NCBI GenBank assembly: GCA_025936195.1
Contig: JAICTW010000095.1
Coordinates: 1-7,902 of the forward strand
Source: Flavisolibacter sp.
GTDB lineage: Bacteria > Bacteroidota > Bacteroidia > Chitinophagales > Chitinophagaceae
Reading direction: 5' to 3'
Length of the DNA: 7,902 nucleotides
Below are positions 1-6,362 of the stretch, one piece after another. The translations under genes and the position numbers were made by a program. Position 1 is the first letter of the stretch; every line of letters begins with the position of its first letter. Below the pieces are notes generated by a model, which did no database searches, was not told the origin of the DNA, and was given only the letters and a program-made list of their open reading frames with translations.

Positions 1-7
1 AATCTTT

Positions 8-1756
8 ATGCGAAGCTTTTTCAAAATATTCTTTGCCTCTTTGTTGTCATTGGTTGTTTTCTCTCTTATTTGTCTTTTCCTGGCCATTGCCTTTGTAAGT
101 ACGATTGTTTCGAGTGACAAACCGGATGTTCCTTCCAAGTCGGTTCTGGTAATTGATCTTTCCAAAACCTTTCATGAAAAAATGCAGAGCAATCCTTTGT
201 CCGTAGTGAACGGAGAAAAAGATGTTCCGGGTTTGTTTGATCTGGTTCGCCTGATCAATCATGCAAAGACTGACAACAATATTTCAGGAATTTATATTGA
301 GGCCGATGAAAATGCCAACGGACTTGCCTCAAGCAATGAAATAAGAAATGCTTTGGTGGATTTTAAATCGTCCAAAAAATTCATCATTGCTCATGGAAAC
401 ACCATGAGCCAGGGCGCTTATTTTGTATCGAATGTTGCTGATAAAATTTACGTTACTCCCACCGGAAGCCTTGACTGGAAAGGCTTTGCTGTAAGTCTTT
501 TCTTTGTAAAAGAACTTTTGGACAAGCTCGATATCCAACCACAAATTTTTTATGCAGGAAAATATAAGAGTGCCACGGAAATTTTTCGTACCACGCAAAT
601 GACGCGGGAAAATAAATTGCAAACCACGGTTTGGCTGGGCGATATGTACAATTATTTTCTATTGCAAACAGCAAAGGCGAGAGGTGTGGACACGGCAACG
701 CTTCATCAACTTGCCAACACAGGAGCGATTCAAACGCCGCAGGATGCAGTGAACAATAAGTTGATTGATGGGGTTAGATATGATGATGAAATTAAAGCGG
801 AACTCAAACAAAGATTGGGCATCGGCAAGACCGACAAAATGAATCTCCTTGATATTGACCAATACAAAGAAGCAGTAAGCATCAACAAATATGCAAAGGA
901 CCGCATTGCTGTTATTTATGCCGAAGGTGATATTGTGGATGGAGAAGGCAGCAGTGACAATATCGGTGGCGAACATTTCCGAAGCATGATCCGCAAAGCA
1001 AGGCTGGACAATAATGTAAAGGCAATTGTAATGCGTGTGAATTCCGGCGGTGGCAGTGCATTGGCCAGTGATATTATCTGGCGCGAATTGCAAATGGCAA
1101 AGCAGGAAGGCAAACCGGTGATTGTAAGCTTTGGCGATGTGGCCGCATCAGGTGGTTATTATATTTCCTGCGGCGCCGATAGTATTTTTTGTAATCCCAA
1201 TACCATCACGGGCTCCATTGGTGTATTTGGCGTGATACCGAATATGGGCGGATTTTTTAAAAATAAACTGGGCGTCACTTTCGATGGTGTAAAAACAGCA
1301 CCTTATGCTGATGGTCCCAATATTTATCGTCCCATGAATGAAGCAGAAAGGCAAATGGCGCAAAATGGTGTGGATAGAACCTATCTCCAATTCAAGCAAA
1401 GAGTGGCGCAGGGAAGAAAGAAAGACATCAATTATATTGACAGCATTGCGCAGGGACGTGTATGGAGCGGACAGGATGCTTTGCAATTAGGGTTGGTTGA
1501 CCGCATTGGCAATTTGCAGTCTGCCATTGATTGCGCTGCACGAATGGCAAAACTTAGTAAGTATGAATTGAAGGAATATCCGGAGTCAAGAAGCTGGTTG
1601 GATAATTTATTGCACAAAGAGAAATCGGAACCGGAAGCTATCATACGCCAGCAGTTAGGAGAGGAGCAGTATAAAATTTATGCTGAAATGATGCGCATCA
1701 AACAAATGACCAATTCCACACAGGCCAGGGTGCCCTTTGAATTCTTTATTCATTAA
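8..1756 (+). CDS. sppA: Signal peptide peptidase SppA, 67K type
   Basis: A membrane-bound serine protease of family S49 that degrades signal peptides left in the membrane after export. The 582-residue protein has the length of the two-domain 67K class. Residues 5-30 form a hydrophobic N-terminal anchor. The N-terminal S49 domain carries the general-base lysine in the motif GKYKSATEIF (K187, by analogy with E. coli K209). The C-terminal S49 domain, from about residue 298, carries RVNSGGGSA near 343-351 and the nucleophile in AASGGYYIS (S381, analogous to E. coli S409). Both catalytic residues are therefore present, and the enzyme is predicted to be active, facing the periplasm as an oligomer. 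The ATG at 8 is followed at once by the anchor, so it is a credible start, although only 7 bases upstream are visible. The promoter lies outside the window. The identification is firm; the in vivo substrates are not shown by the sequence. Confidence 0.96.
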   Translation: MRSFFKIFFASLLSLVVFSLICLFLAIAFVSTIVSSDKPDVPSKSVLVIDLSKTFHEKMQSNPLSVVNGEKDVPGLFDLVRLINHAKTDNNISGIYIEADENANGLASSNEIRNALVDFKSSKKFIIAHGNTMSQGAYFVSNVADKIYVTPTGSLDWKGFAVSLFFVKELLDKLDIQPQIFYAGKYKSATEIFRTTQMTRENKLQTTVWLGDMYNYFLLQTAKARGVDTATLHQLANTGAIQTPQDAVNNKLIDGVRYDDEIKAELKQRLGIGKTDKMNLLDIDQYKEAVSINKYAKDRIAVIYAEGDIVDGEGSSDNIGGEHFRSMIRKARLDNNVKAIVMRVNSGGGSALASDIIWRELQMAKQEGKPVIVSFGDVAASGGYYISCGADSIFCNPNTITGSIGVFGVIPNMGGFFKNKLGVTFDGVKTAPYADGPNIYRPMNEAERQMAQNGVDRTYLQFKQRVAQGRKKDINYIDSIAQGRVWSGQDALQLGLVDRIGNLQSAIDCAARMAKLSKYELKEYPESRSWLDNLLHKEKSEPEAIIRQQLGEEQYKIYAEMMRIKQMTNSTQARVPFEFFIH

Positions 1757-1761
1757 CAACT

Positions 1762-1781
1762 ACTTTTGCTTGCTCAAAAGT
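1762..1781 (+). terminator. Small hairpin just after sppA, possible weak terminator
   Basis: A perfect 7-bp stem (ACTTTTG / CAAAAGT) with a 6-nt loop starts 5 bases after the sppA stop codon. The stem is AT-rich and no T-run follows, so intrinsic termination would be weak. It could instead protect the 3' end of the sppA message or be chance. It is the only stem seen in the 96-bp gap before the permease gene. Confidence 0.25.
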
Positions 1782-1852
1782 TCATGGTTCGTACTTGTTT
1801 AATGAATGAAACGGAACTATGTCTTTGGAAGGAATTGTAAATTTCCGATAGC

Positions 1853-2959
1853 ATGCCACAAAATTATAGTCAGATAAAAGCCATGCTGGCCGTCACCAAA
1901 GCCAGCTTAAAAGCAACGTTCAGAAGTCCGCAATCGGTTTTCTTCAGTTTGTTTTTCCCCATAGTGCTGATCTGGATCTTTGGTGCCCTTGGCAGCGGGG
2001 GTGGTGTTCCTTCGGTTGACGTGGCTCTTGAAAAAAATACCGATACTAGCAATCAATTTTATTTTCACTTAAAGCAAAATCCTGTTCTTCATTTTGTTGA
2101 CGAAAAAAATAAAGATATTAATGATGAATTGAAGAAAGGAAGAATTGCCGCTGTTATAGACATAAAAAGAAATACAGATTCTTCTACGCATTCGCCCTAC
2201 ACTATTCATTTAAGAACTTCATCAGCAAGTCAAAGAGATTTTCAGGCAGCCTTGGCTGCCGTCAATGGATCCATCAGCCGGATGGACAAAGAAGAATTTC
2301 CTGAAAACAAGTCGGTGGCTACCATTACGCAATCGGTAGAAGAGGGAAGAAAATATGGGATGATAGATTTCTTTCTTCCCGGCATGATCGGTTTTGCATT
2401 GATCGGTTCCGCGGTGTTTGGTATTTCCTTTACTTTTTATTCCTTCAGGGAAACCCTGGTTTTGAAAAGAATGTATTCCACTCCTATTGAACGGCAGTAC
2501 ATCATTTTGGGCGAAAGTCTTTCGAAAGTTATTTTCAATTTGCTTACGGTGGTTGTGTTGATTGCTTTTGGATATTACCTGTATCATTTTCATTTGGCCA
2601 ATGGTGTGATCACGTTCATTGATATGCTGGTGATCAGCTTTATTGCTTTACTGGTTTTTATGGGATTTGGATTTTTTATCAGCGGTATTGCCAAAAACCA
2701 AAACGTCATTCCCATTTATGCCAACCTGTTTATGTTTCCCCAATATTTTTTATCCGGAACATTTTTTCCAAAAACTGCATTACCGGCATTTTTGCAACCC
2801 ATCATTAAATTTCTTCCACTTACAGCAGTGAATGATGCCATGCGCAATGTGGCTTTTGAAGGTGCCTCCATCGCCACCTGCTGGCAGCAAATTCTTATAC
2901 TTATTGTTTGGGGAATTATTATTTATGCATTGACTGCAAGATTCTTCCGTTGGGAATAA
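1853..2959 (+). CDS. ABC-2 type transporter permease
   Basis: The membrane subunit of an ABC-2 type exporter, related to the YhhJ/YbhR/DrrB group, of 368 residues. The first membrane helix is at about 29-47. A roughly 120-residue extracytoplasmic domain follows (about 50-170), then five more helices near 173-197, 225-245, 256-279, 285-305 and 344-362. The cytoplasmic loop after helix 2 has the family pattern E-T-L-x-L-K-R-M-x-x-T-P (about 200-211). The FPQYFLSGTFFP stretch at 295-306 and LPLTAVNDAMR at 321-331 are typical of the C-terminal half. ABC-2 permeases need an ATP-binding partner; none is encoded in this window, so it must lie elsewhere. The substrate cannot be predicted. ATG 1853 gives a normal N-terminus; ATG 1883 (residue 11) is a possible later start. 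The gene is followed after 11 bp by the SRPBCC gene, which suggests one transcript. Confidence 0.92.
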   Translation: MPQNYSQIKAMLAVTKASLKATFRSPQSVFFSLFFPIVLIWIFGALGSGGGVPSVDVALEKNTDTSNQFYFHLKQNPVLHFVDEKNKDINDELKKGRIAAVIDIKRNTDSSTHSPYTIHLRTSSASQRDFQAALAAVNGSISRMDKEEFPENKSVATITQSVEEGRKYGMIDFFLPGMIGFALIGSAVFGISFTFYSFRETLVLKRMYSTPIERQYIILGESLSKVIFNLLTVVVLIAFGYYLYHFHLANGVITFIDMLVISFIALLVFMGFGFFISGIAKNQNVIPIYANLFMFPQYFLSGTFFPKTALPAFLQPIIKFLPLTAVNDAMRNVAFEGASIATCWQQILILIVWGIIIYALTARFFRWE

Positions 2960-2970
2960 AATTATTTTGA

Positions 2971-3441
2971 GTGAGAGTACTTAAACTGGCCCTGATCAGC
3001 ATCGTTTTTCTTTTTATTGTGGTAACGGCAATTTCTTTGCTCATTCCTTCGCATGTGCGCATTTCCAAAGCCACAAATATTCAGGCAGAGAAAGATTCCA
3101 TCTTTGCATTGATCAGCGATACGGCCAAATGGAAGCTCTGGCATCCGGCTTTTATTCCAAATGATTCTGCTCCAAAATTTCCTGCAGTTCAGATGGTTGA
3201 AAGATCGCAGAACGATTCTGAAATTATCATGCACTTACAGCAATCCGGAAAACCTGAAGTGATCAATGGATGGAAAATCTATCAGCATGGCGCCGGAGAT
3301 TCGCTGACGCTTCAATGGTATATGGATTTTCATTTGAAATGGTATCCCTGGAGAAAATTCGGAAGCCTTATTTATGAAAATACCTATGGCGTAATGATGG
3401 AACAGGGTTTGGATAATATCAAAACGATCGTGCAGCAATAG
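2971..3441 (+). CDS. Membrane-anchored SRPBCC (START-like) family protein
   Basis: A 156-residue protein with a single N-terminal membrane segment (about 6-25, preceded by R2 and K5, so the N-terminus should be cytoplasmic) and a SRPBCC-like domain outside it. Domain features are the first strand (HVRISKATNIQA), the helix and turn motif SDTAKWKLWHPAF at 49-61, several amphipathic strands, and a C-terminal helix at about 143-154 (MEQGLDNIKTIV) that normally closes the hydrophobic ligand cavity. SRPBCC proteins bind hydrophobic ligands; this one's ligand is unknown. The start is GTG: a TGA lies directly upstream in frame, and no ATG occurs before residue 75, so GTG at 2971 is the only start that keeps the domain intact. 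It begins 11 bp after the ABC permease stop, so the two are probably cotranscribed; a functional link is only a guess. Confidence 0.88.
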   Translation: MRVLKLALISIVFLFIVVTAISLLIPSHVRISKATNIQAEKDSIFALISDTAKWKLWHPAFIPNDSAPKFPAVQMVERSQNDSEIIMHLQQSGKPEVINGWKIYQHGAGDSLTLQWYMDFHLKWYPWRKFGSLIYENTYGVMMEQGLDNIKTIVQQ

Positions 3442-3700
3442 TTTAATTGAGTTTGATAATTAATTGGCTGTTTTCTTTTTTCTTGAAAGAAGATTGATTG
3501 GGTTTTTGGAAAGCGGGATGTTTTATTTGAATAGTTCTTTAAAAATTAGTGGAATGATGATGTCGTCATCCGCATTGCTACTATCGTCGCCTGTTGTAGC
3601 CTGTGGCGCAGCAGGCGCCATCACTCACTTCAACGTTCAGGAATTCTATTCAGCATTATGCAAGTGTCATTACAATATTCAAGAGTTATTTATTCGAAGT

Positions 3701-3812
3701 ACTTCAGCGCCGCAAAGTGCACAAAGGAAACGCAAAGATCGCAGTGGAAAGTCTTAACGTCCTTTGCTCCCGATAGCTATCAGGGCCTCCGCGTTCTCTG
3801 CGTGATTAAAAA
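3701..3812. repeat. Compound CGCAAAG / CTCTGCG dispersed repeat
   Basis: The left part has spaced copies of CGCAAAG or close variants on the + strand (3711-3717, ACAAAGG at 3721-3727, 3731-3737). The right part has related units in the opposite sense (CCTTTGC at 3761-3767, CTCCGCGTTCTCTGC at 3787-3801), followed by CGTGA and an A-run. A CCCGATAGCTATC palindrome sits in the middle. The overall shape is an inverted-repeat, non-coding element. Iterations of this kind are common in intergenic DNA of Bacteroidota genomes (from general memory, not checked). A shorter relative lies at 6211-6274 in the same orientation. The element's true ends cannot be fixed from one window. Confidence 0.6.
3769..3784. 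repeat. Degenerate CCCGATAGCTATCGGG palindrome
   Basis: This 16-bp site matches the perfect palindrome at 3886-3901 except for one base (A for G at 3782). It is embedded in the compound repeat at 3701-3812. The central 10 bp GATAGCTATC remain fully symmetrical. Confidence 0.6.
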
Positions 3813-3884
3813 AATCTGAATAAAAGAATAATTGAAATCAGTAGTGAACTTCGAAAATGCGGAATAGAAATTCAAAGCATACAA

Positions 3885-3902
3885 TCCCGATAGCTATCGG
3901 GA
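3885..3902. repeat. Perfect 18-bp palindrome (iterated intergenic palindrome)
   Basis: TCCCGATAGCTATCGGGA reads identically on both strands. It recurs with one mismatch 116 bp upstream. The GC-rich ends around an AT core, and the intergenic position, fit a highly iterated palindrome. It has no loop, so it is more plausibly a double-stranded recognition site or repeat remnant than an RNA terminator; no T-run follows. Confidence 0.65.
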
Positions 3903-4086
3903 GCGACGCAAGAAAAGCAAAATAGTAGCAATAAAGATTGGTCAATAAAAAATCTTCACTCAAACGTCTAAAATTCAATTGAATTCTGAATGACAGGTCT
4001 TGTAAATTCAACTAATCCATAATTTCTATGGTTATTTATGTTTATTGTCTAAACACTCATCAATTGCTATAAATTGTTGAAGTCAT

Positions 4087-4154
4087 CGCTACTCCCATTA
4101 GTTTTACCTATTTTAATCTGAAATATTTTAAAACGCTGCAACGCTACTTCCATT
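4087..4154 (+). promoter_or_regulatory. 13-bp imperfect direct repeat upstream of the sigma gene
   Basis: CGCTACTCCCATT (4087-4099) and CGCTACTTCCATT (4142-4154) match at 12 of 13 bases and start 55 bp apart; the second ends 31 bp before the sigma start. A short AACGCT doublet (4132-4137 and 4140-4145) precedes the second copy. The position would suit a promoter or operator, perhaps autoregulatory, but there is no independent support and no recognisable consensus. Confidence 0.25.
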
Positions 4155-4185
4155 TCTGTTGTCAGCACAAGGACGGAATTGTTTC

Positions 4186-4746
4186 ATGGAACATTACACA
4201 CTGGTAAAGGATTGTTTGAAAGGAAAGCCGGCTGCGCAAAAGCAGTTGTATGATCTTTTTGCGTGCTCCATGCTCAGTGTGTGCTATCGTTATACCAAGT
4301 CCATTGCCGATGCTGAAGATGTGTTGCAGGAAGGTTTTGTAAAAGTGTTCTTCAACCTGCATCAATTTCAATTCAAAGGCGAGTTGGGCGGATGGATCAG
4401 AAGGATCATGGTAACCACCGCTATCAATTATTTGAAACGCAATGCCCGTTATCAAACCGATCTTCTTTTTCCGGATGAACACCTGCATGTTGTCAACAAT
4501 GATGCACATCCTGAAATAAAAATGGAAGCAAAGGAATTGGCTGATCTGATACGGCAACTGCCTCCGGGCTATCAAACCATTTTTAATTTATACGCAGTAG
4601 AAGGGTTTAATCATGTGGAGATCGGAAAAATATTAGGTATTCAGGAAAGCACTTCACGTTCGCAATATGCAAGAGCGAGAGCTTTACTGATACAATGGAT
4701 TGAACAAAAAAACAATGATGTAAAAAGAACGGCCTATGCAAAATGA
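4186..4746 (+). CDS. RNA polymerase sigma factor, ECF-like (sigma-70 family)
   Basis: A 186-residue sigma-70 family protein with only regions 2 and 4, as in ECF sigma factors. Region 2 spans about 15-85, including the core-binding motif DAEDVLQEGFVKVF at 42-55 and the promoter-melting stretch WIRRIMVTTAINYLKRN at 70-86. Region 4 covers about 113-165, with the helix-turn-helix FNHVEIGKILGIQESTSRSQYARARALL at 131-158, split here as FNHVEIGKILGI and QESTSRSQYARARALL. It should direct RNA polymerase to a specific promoter set, which is unknown. ATG 4186 is preferred: an in-frame TTG at 4159 would add nine residues that are not typical of the family, while GGAA at 4175-4178 lies 7 nt before the ATG. 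The 3' end overlaps the next gene by 11 bp (ATG at 4736), a sign of translational coupling. The downstream membrane protein is the likely regulator or effector. Confidence 0.93.
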   Translation: MEHYTLVKDCLKGKPAAQKQLYDLFACSMLSVCYRYTKSIADAEDVLQEGFVKVFFNLHQFQFKGELGGWIRRIMVTTAINYLKRNARYQTDLLFPDEHLHVVNNDAHPEIKMEAKELADLIRQLPPGYQTIFNLYAVEGFNHVEIGKILGIQESTSRSQYARARALLIQWIEQKNNDVKRTAYAK

Positions 4747-6091
4747 ATTTGAAAAGCGGGTGCAGCAAAAAATAGAGGAACTGAATCTGGTTCCTTCAGA
4801 TCCTGTTTGGCAAAAAGTGGAGCTGCAGATCCGCAGAAAAAAGGACCGCCGAAGATTCATCTTTTGGATCCCTTTGCTGATATTGTTATTGGGCGGCGGA
4901 TTGTGGATGGGAATTGATTATAGTTCAAAAAATATTTCATACAAACCGGAGAATCACAACCAGGAAAATAAAAGCCATACACCATTAGATCACTTCACTA
5001 CAACAACGAAAACAAATCAAAGAGAAACTGAAAAGACAGCGGAAACGAAAACGATAAAACATTCAGATGTTACAAGCAATGTATCATTGAAACAATCTTC
5101 ATTCAAGCGAAGGAGTGTACAAAAGCTAATATCAAAAAAGAAGAATTCTTTTTCAATAGTTGAACAAAGATCAAGCGCTGATGATATTTCATTAATCAAT
5201 TCCGAAGCTGCAAAAAAAACTTCTGTTCAGCCGGAACAAAGAATACCGGACACTATTTCTGCAATAGAACTTAAAGACACGGCCACCATTGTAAACAATG
5301 AAAAGAAAACTGAAACTACAGTTCCAAAGACAGATTCTCTTACCAAAGACAGCAGTTCCATAACAAAACCTGATGTAAAGAAGCGCAAAGAAGCAAAATG
5401 GAAATATGCGTTGCTTGTGAATGCCGGTACTTCGGGATTAAACCGTTTCAATTTATTTAATGCTGATAAGTCTTTGGCCTCAACTCCTAATTACAATGGC
5501 GGTTCAACAAGTGGCGGCGGTCCGTTTTATTATGGACCATCCGCAGTGCAGAAAGGTTTTTCGTTTGAAGTTGGTGCCATTGCCAAAAAGCAAATAGGTA
5601 AAAGAACTTCTCTCTTCACTGGTTTGCGATACAACTATTACAGTAATACCATTCATGTGGGAAGCAGAATAATGCAGAATACAATAATCGCTGATTTTTC
5701 AGTTTCACAATACTATTCCAACAGAAGCGTGGCGCAACAACCTTACCGTAATCAATATCATTTTATTTCTCTTCCTGCCGCCTTTGAATGGCAATTGCTA
5801 AAGAAAAAGTCCTTGAATTTTCATATTGGCCTTTCATTGCAATACCTGGTCCAAACTAATGCGCTGCGCTTCGACTACAATTCACAATCTTATTTCCACA
5901 GTAAAGAAGCATTTAACAGCACTCAATTGTTTTCTGAATTCGGCTTAACCTATTCTGTGCCGATCAAACAAAAGGAAATCACATTCGGGGCTCAATTAGA
6001 ATATGGATTAAGCAAGTTGGAGAAAGGCAATTCAACCAACCATTTATTTTCTTACGGCATGAAAGTGCAATGGCAATTGAGTAAAAAATAA
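4736..6091 (+). CDS. Membrane-anchored protein with C-terminal outer-membrane beta-barrel (possible anti-sigma role)
   Basis: A 451-residue protein of unusual layout. Residues 1-40 are charged and probably helical, with NLVPSDPVWQKVE near 17-29 and a basic cluster RRKKDRRR at 33-40. Residues 41-60 form one transmembrane helix. Residues 61-220 are a low-complexity linker rich in Lys, Thr, Ser and Glu. Residues 221-451 look like a PorT-type/OMP_b-brl barrel with about eight amphipathic strands (for example WKYALLVNAGTSG, FISLPAAFEWQL, FGLTYSVPI, GMKVQWQL). The basic cluster before the helix predicts a cytoplasmic N-terminus. No signal-peptidase site is evident after the helix, so the anchor may be retained and the chain could span the periplasm. 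Overlap with the sigma gene and the short cytoplasmic segment suggest regulation of that sigma factor; this is inference. The alternative is an outer-membrane protein with an unusually long signal sequence. Confidence 0.88.
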   Translation: MQNEFEKRVQQKIEELNLVPSDPVWQKVELQIRRKKDRRRFIFWIPLLILLLGGGLWMGIDYSSKNISYKPENHNQENKSHTPLDHFTTTTKTNQRETEKTAETKTIKHSDVTSNVSLKQSSFKRRSVQKLISKKKNSFSIVEQRSSADDISLINSEAAKKTSVQPEQRIPDTISAIELKDTATIVNNEKKTETTVPKTDSLTKDSSSITKPDVKKRKEAKWKYALLVNAGTSGLNRFNLFNADKSLASTPNYNGGSTSGGGPFYYGPSAVQKGFSFEVGAIAKKQIGKRTSLFTGLRYNYYSNTIHVGSRIMQNTIIADFSVSQYYSNRSVAQQPYRNQYHFISLPAAFEWQLLKKKSLNFHIGLSLQYLVQTNALRFDYNSQSYFHSKEAFNSTQLFSEFGLTYSVPIKQKEITFGAQLEYGLSKLEKGNSTNHLFSYGMKVQWQLSKK

Positions 6092-6128
6092 GGCAGCAGT
6101 ATAGCAGTTTCGAATGTGTAATGGTTTC

Positions 6129-6178
6129 GTGTTTGTGTCCCCACAAACACAATAAAGCGGCTTGTGAGGACACAAGCC
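6129..6178 (+). terminator. Tandem hairpins with complementary loops, likely terminator or REP-like element
   Basis: Two perfect stem-loops lie 38 bp after the barrel gene. The first is GTGTTTGTG / CACAAACAC (9 bp, loop TCCC, 6129-6150). The second is GGCTTGTG / CACAAGCC (8 bp, loop AGGA, 6159-6178). An 8-nt AATAAAGC spacer separates them. TTGTGTCC at 6133-6140 is complementary to GGACACAA at 6168-6175, so the two could also pair with each other. Neither is followed by a T-run. The likely roles are 3'-end formation or message protection for the sigma/barrel operon, or a mobile REP-like doublet. Confidence 0.55.
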
Positions 6179-6210
6179 CTGGCTAAAAACTACAAGTTAA
6201 AGAGAATCTT

Positions 6211-6274
6211 TTCGCAAAGGGCGAGTTCATAAAAAGAAAATGATTTCTCTGCGTTCTCTGCACCTCTACGTGAC
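6211..6274. repeat. Short CGCAAAG / CTCTGCG repeat element
   Basis: CGCAAAGG at 6213-6220 is followed by CTCTGCGTTCTCTGC at 6247-6261 and ACGTGA at 6268-6273. The 15-bp block matches 3787-3801 at 14 of 15 bases, and the order and orientation of parts are the same as in the larger element at 3701-3812. The palindromic centre is absent here, so this looks like a reduced or decayed copy. Together with the tandem hairpins it fills most of the 271-bp gap before the lipoprotein gene, in which no gene was seen. Confidence 0.5.
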
Positions 6275-6362
6275 AATAAAATAAGATTTTTCACGCAACG
6301 CTTATCCTAAATCGGTTGTCAGGCAATTGGAAATCCTTCATTGTAAATCAAAACCTCTTCAC

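Larger units (their letters stand above)
3442..4185. other. Long intergenic region with repeats, no convincing gene
   Basis: About 745 bp between the SRPBCC gene and the sigma factor gene. It is mostly AT-rich and stop-dense. Recognisable contents are a compound CGCAAAG/CTCTGCG repeat (3701-3812), two CCCGATAGCTATCGGG-type palindromes, a GC-rich 6-bp stem (3604-3609 with 3615-3620), and a 13-bp imperfect direct repeat near the sigma gene. The + strand frame at 3464-3757 runs into the repeat and resembles no protein I know. A 32-codon minus-strand frame (3621 down to 3523) is noted among the findings. No tRNA or rRNA was recognised. No clear TTTG / TAnnTTTG promoter of the Bacteroidetes housekeeping type is seen on the + strand in the last 350 bp. 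Confidence 0.7.

Noticed and set aside
659..1093. 144-codon minus-strand frame inside sppA
   Set aside because: It is fully antisense to the well-supported sppA catalytic region, and its product has no domain-like features.
2222..2593. 123-codon minus-strand frame inside the permease gene
   Set aside because: It is an antisense shadow; the + strand frame has clear ABC-2 features across the same interval.
3604..3620. GC-rich hairpin TGGCGC / GCGCCA as a terminator
   Set aside because: The stem is only 6 bp with no T-run on either side, and no well-supported gene ends next to it.
3464..3757. 97-codon + strand open frame after the SRPBCC gene
   Set aside because: It starts at a rare codon in AT-rich intergenic DNA, its product has no recognisable pattern, and its end runs through the CGCAAAG repeat.
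3701..3812. CRISPR-like array from the recurring CGCAAAG units
   Set aside because: The units are about 7 bp, irregularly spaced and partly inverted; there are no constant-length spacers or cas genes.
3972..3985. 14-bp palindrome AATTCAATTGAATT
   Set aside because: It is very AT-rich and built from common tetramers, so it is likely by chance in this composition, and it is far from the sigma start.
4159..4185. TTG start adding nine residues to the sigma factor
   Set aside because: The nine residues are not family-like; ATG 4186 gives the usual sigma N-terminus and has GGAA 7 nt upstream.
4162..4575. 137-codon minus-strand frame inside the sigma gene
   Set aside because: It is an antisense shadow of strongly conserved sigma regions 2 and 4.
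6327..6362. TTG start adding 12 residues to the lipoprotein
   Set aside because: It would place polar residues before a standard signal peptide; ATG 6363 starts exactly at the lysine-rich n-region.
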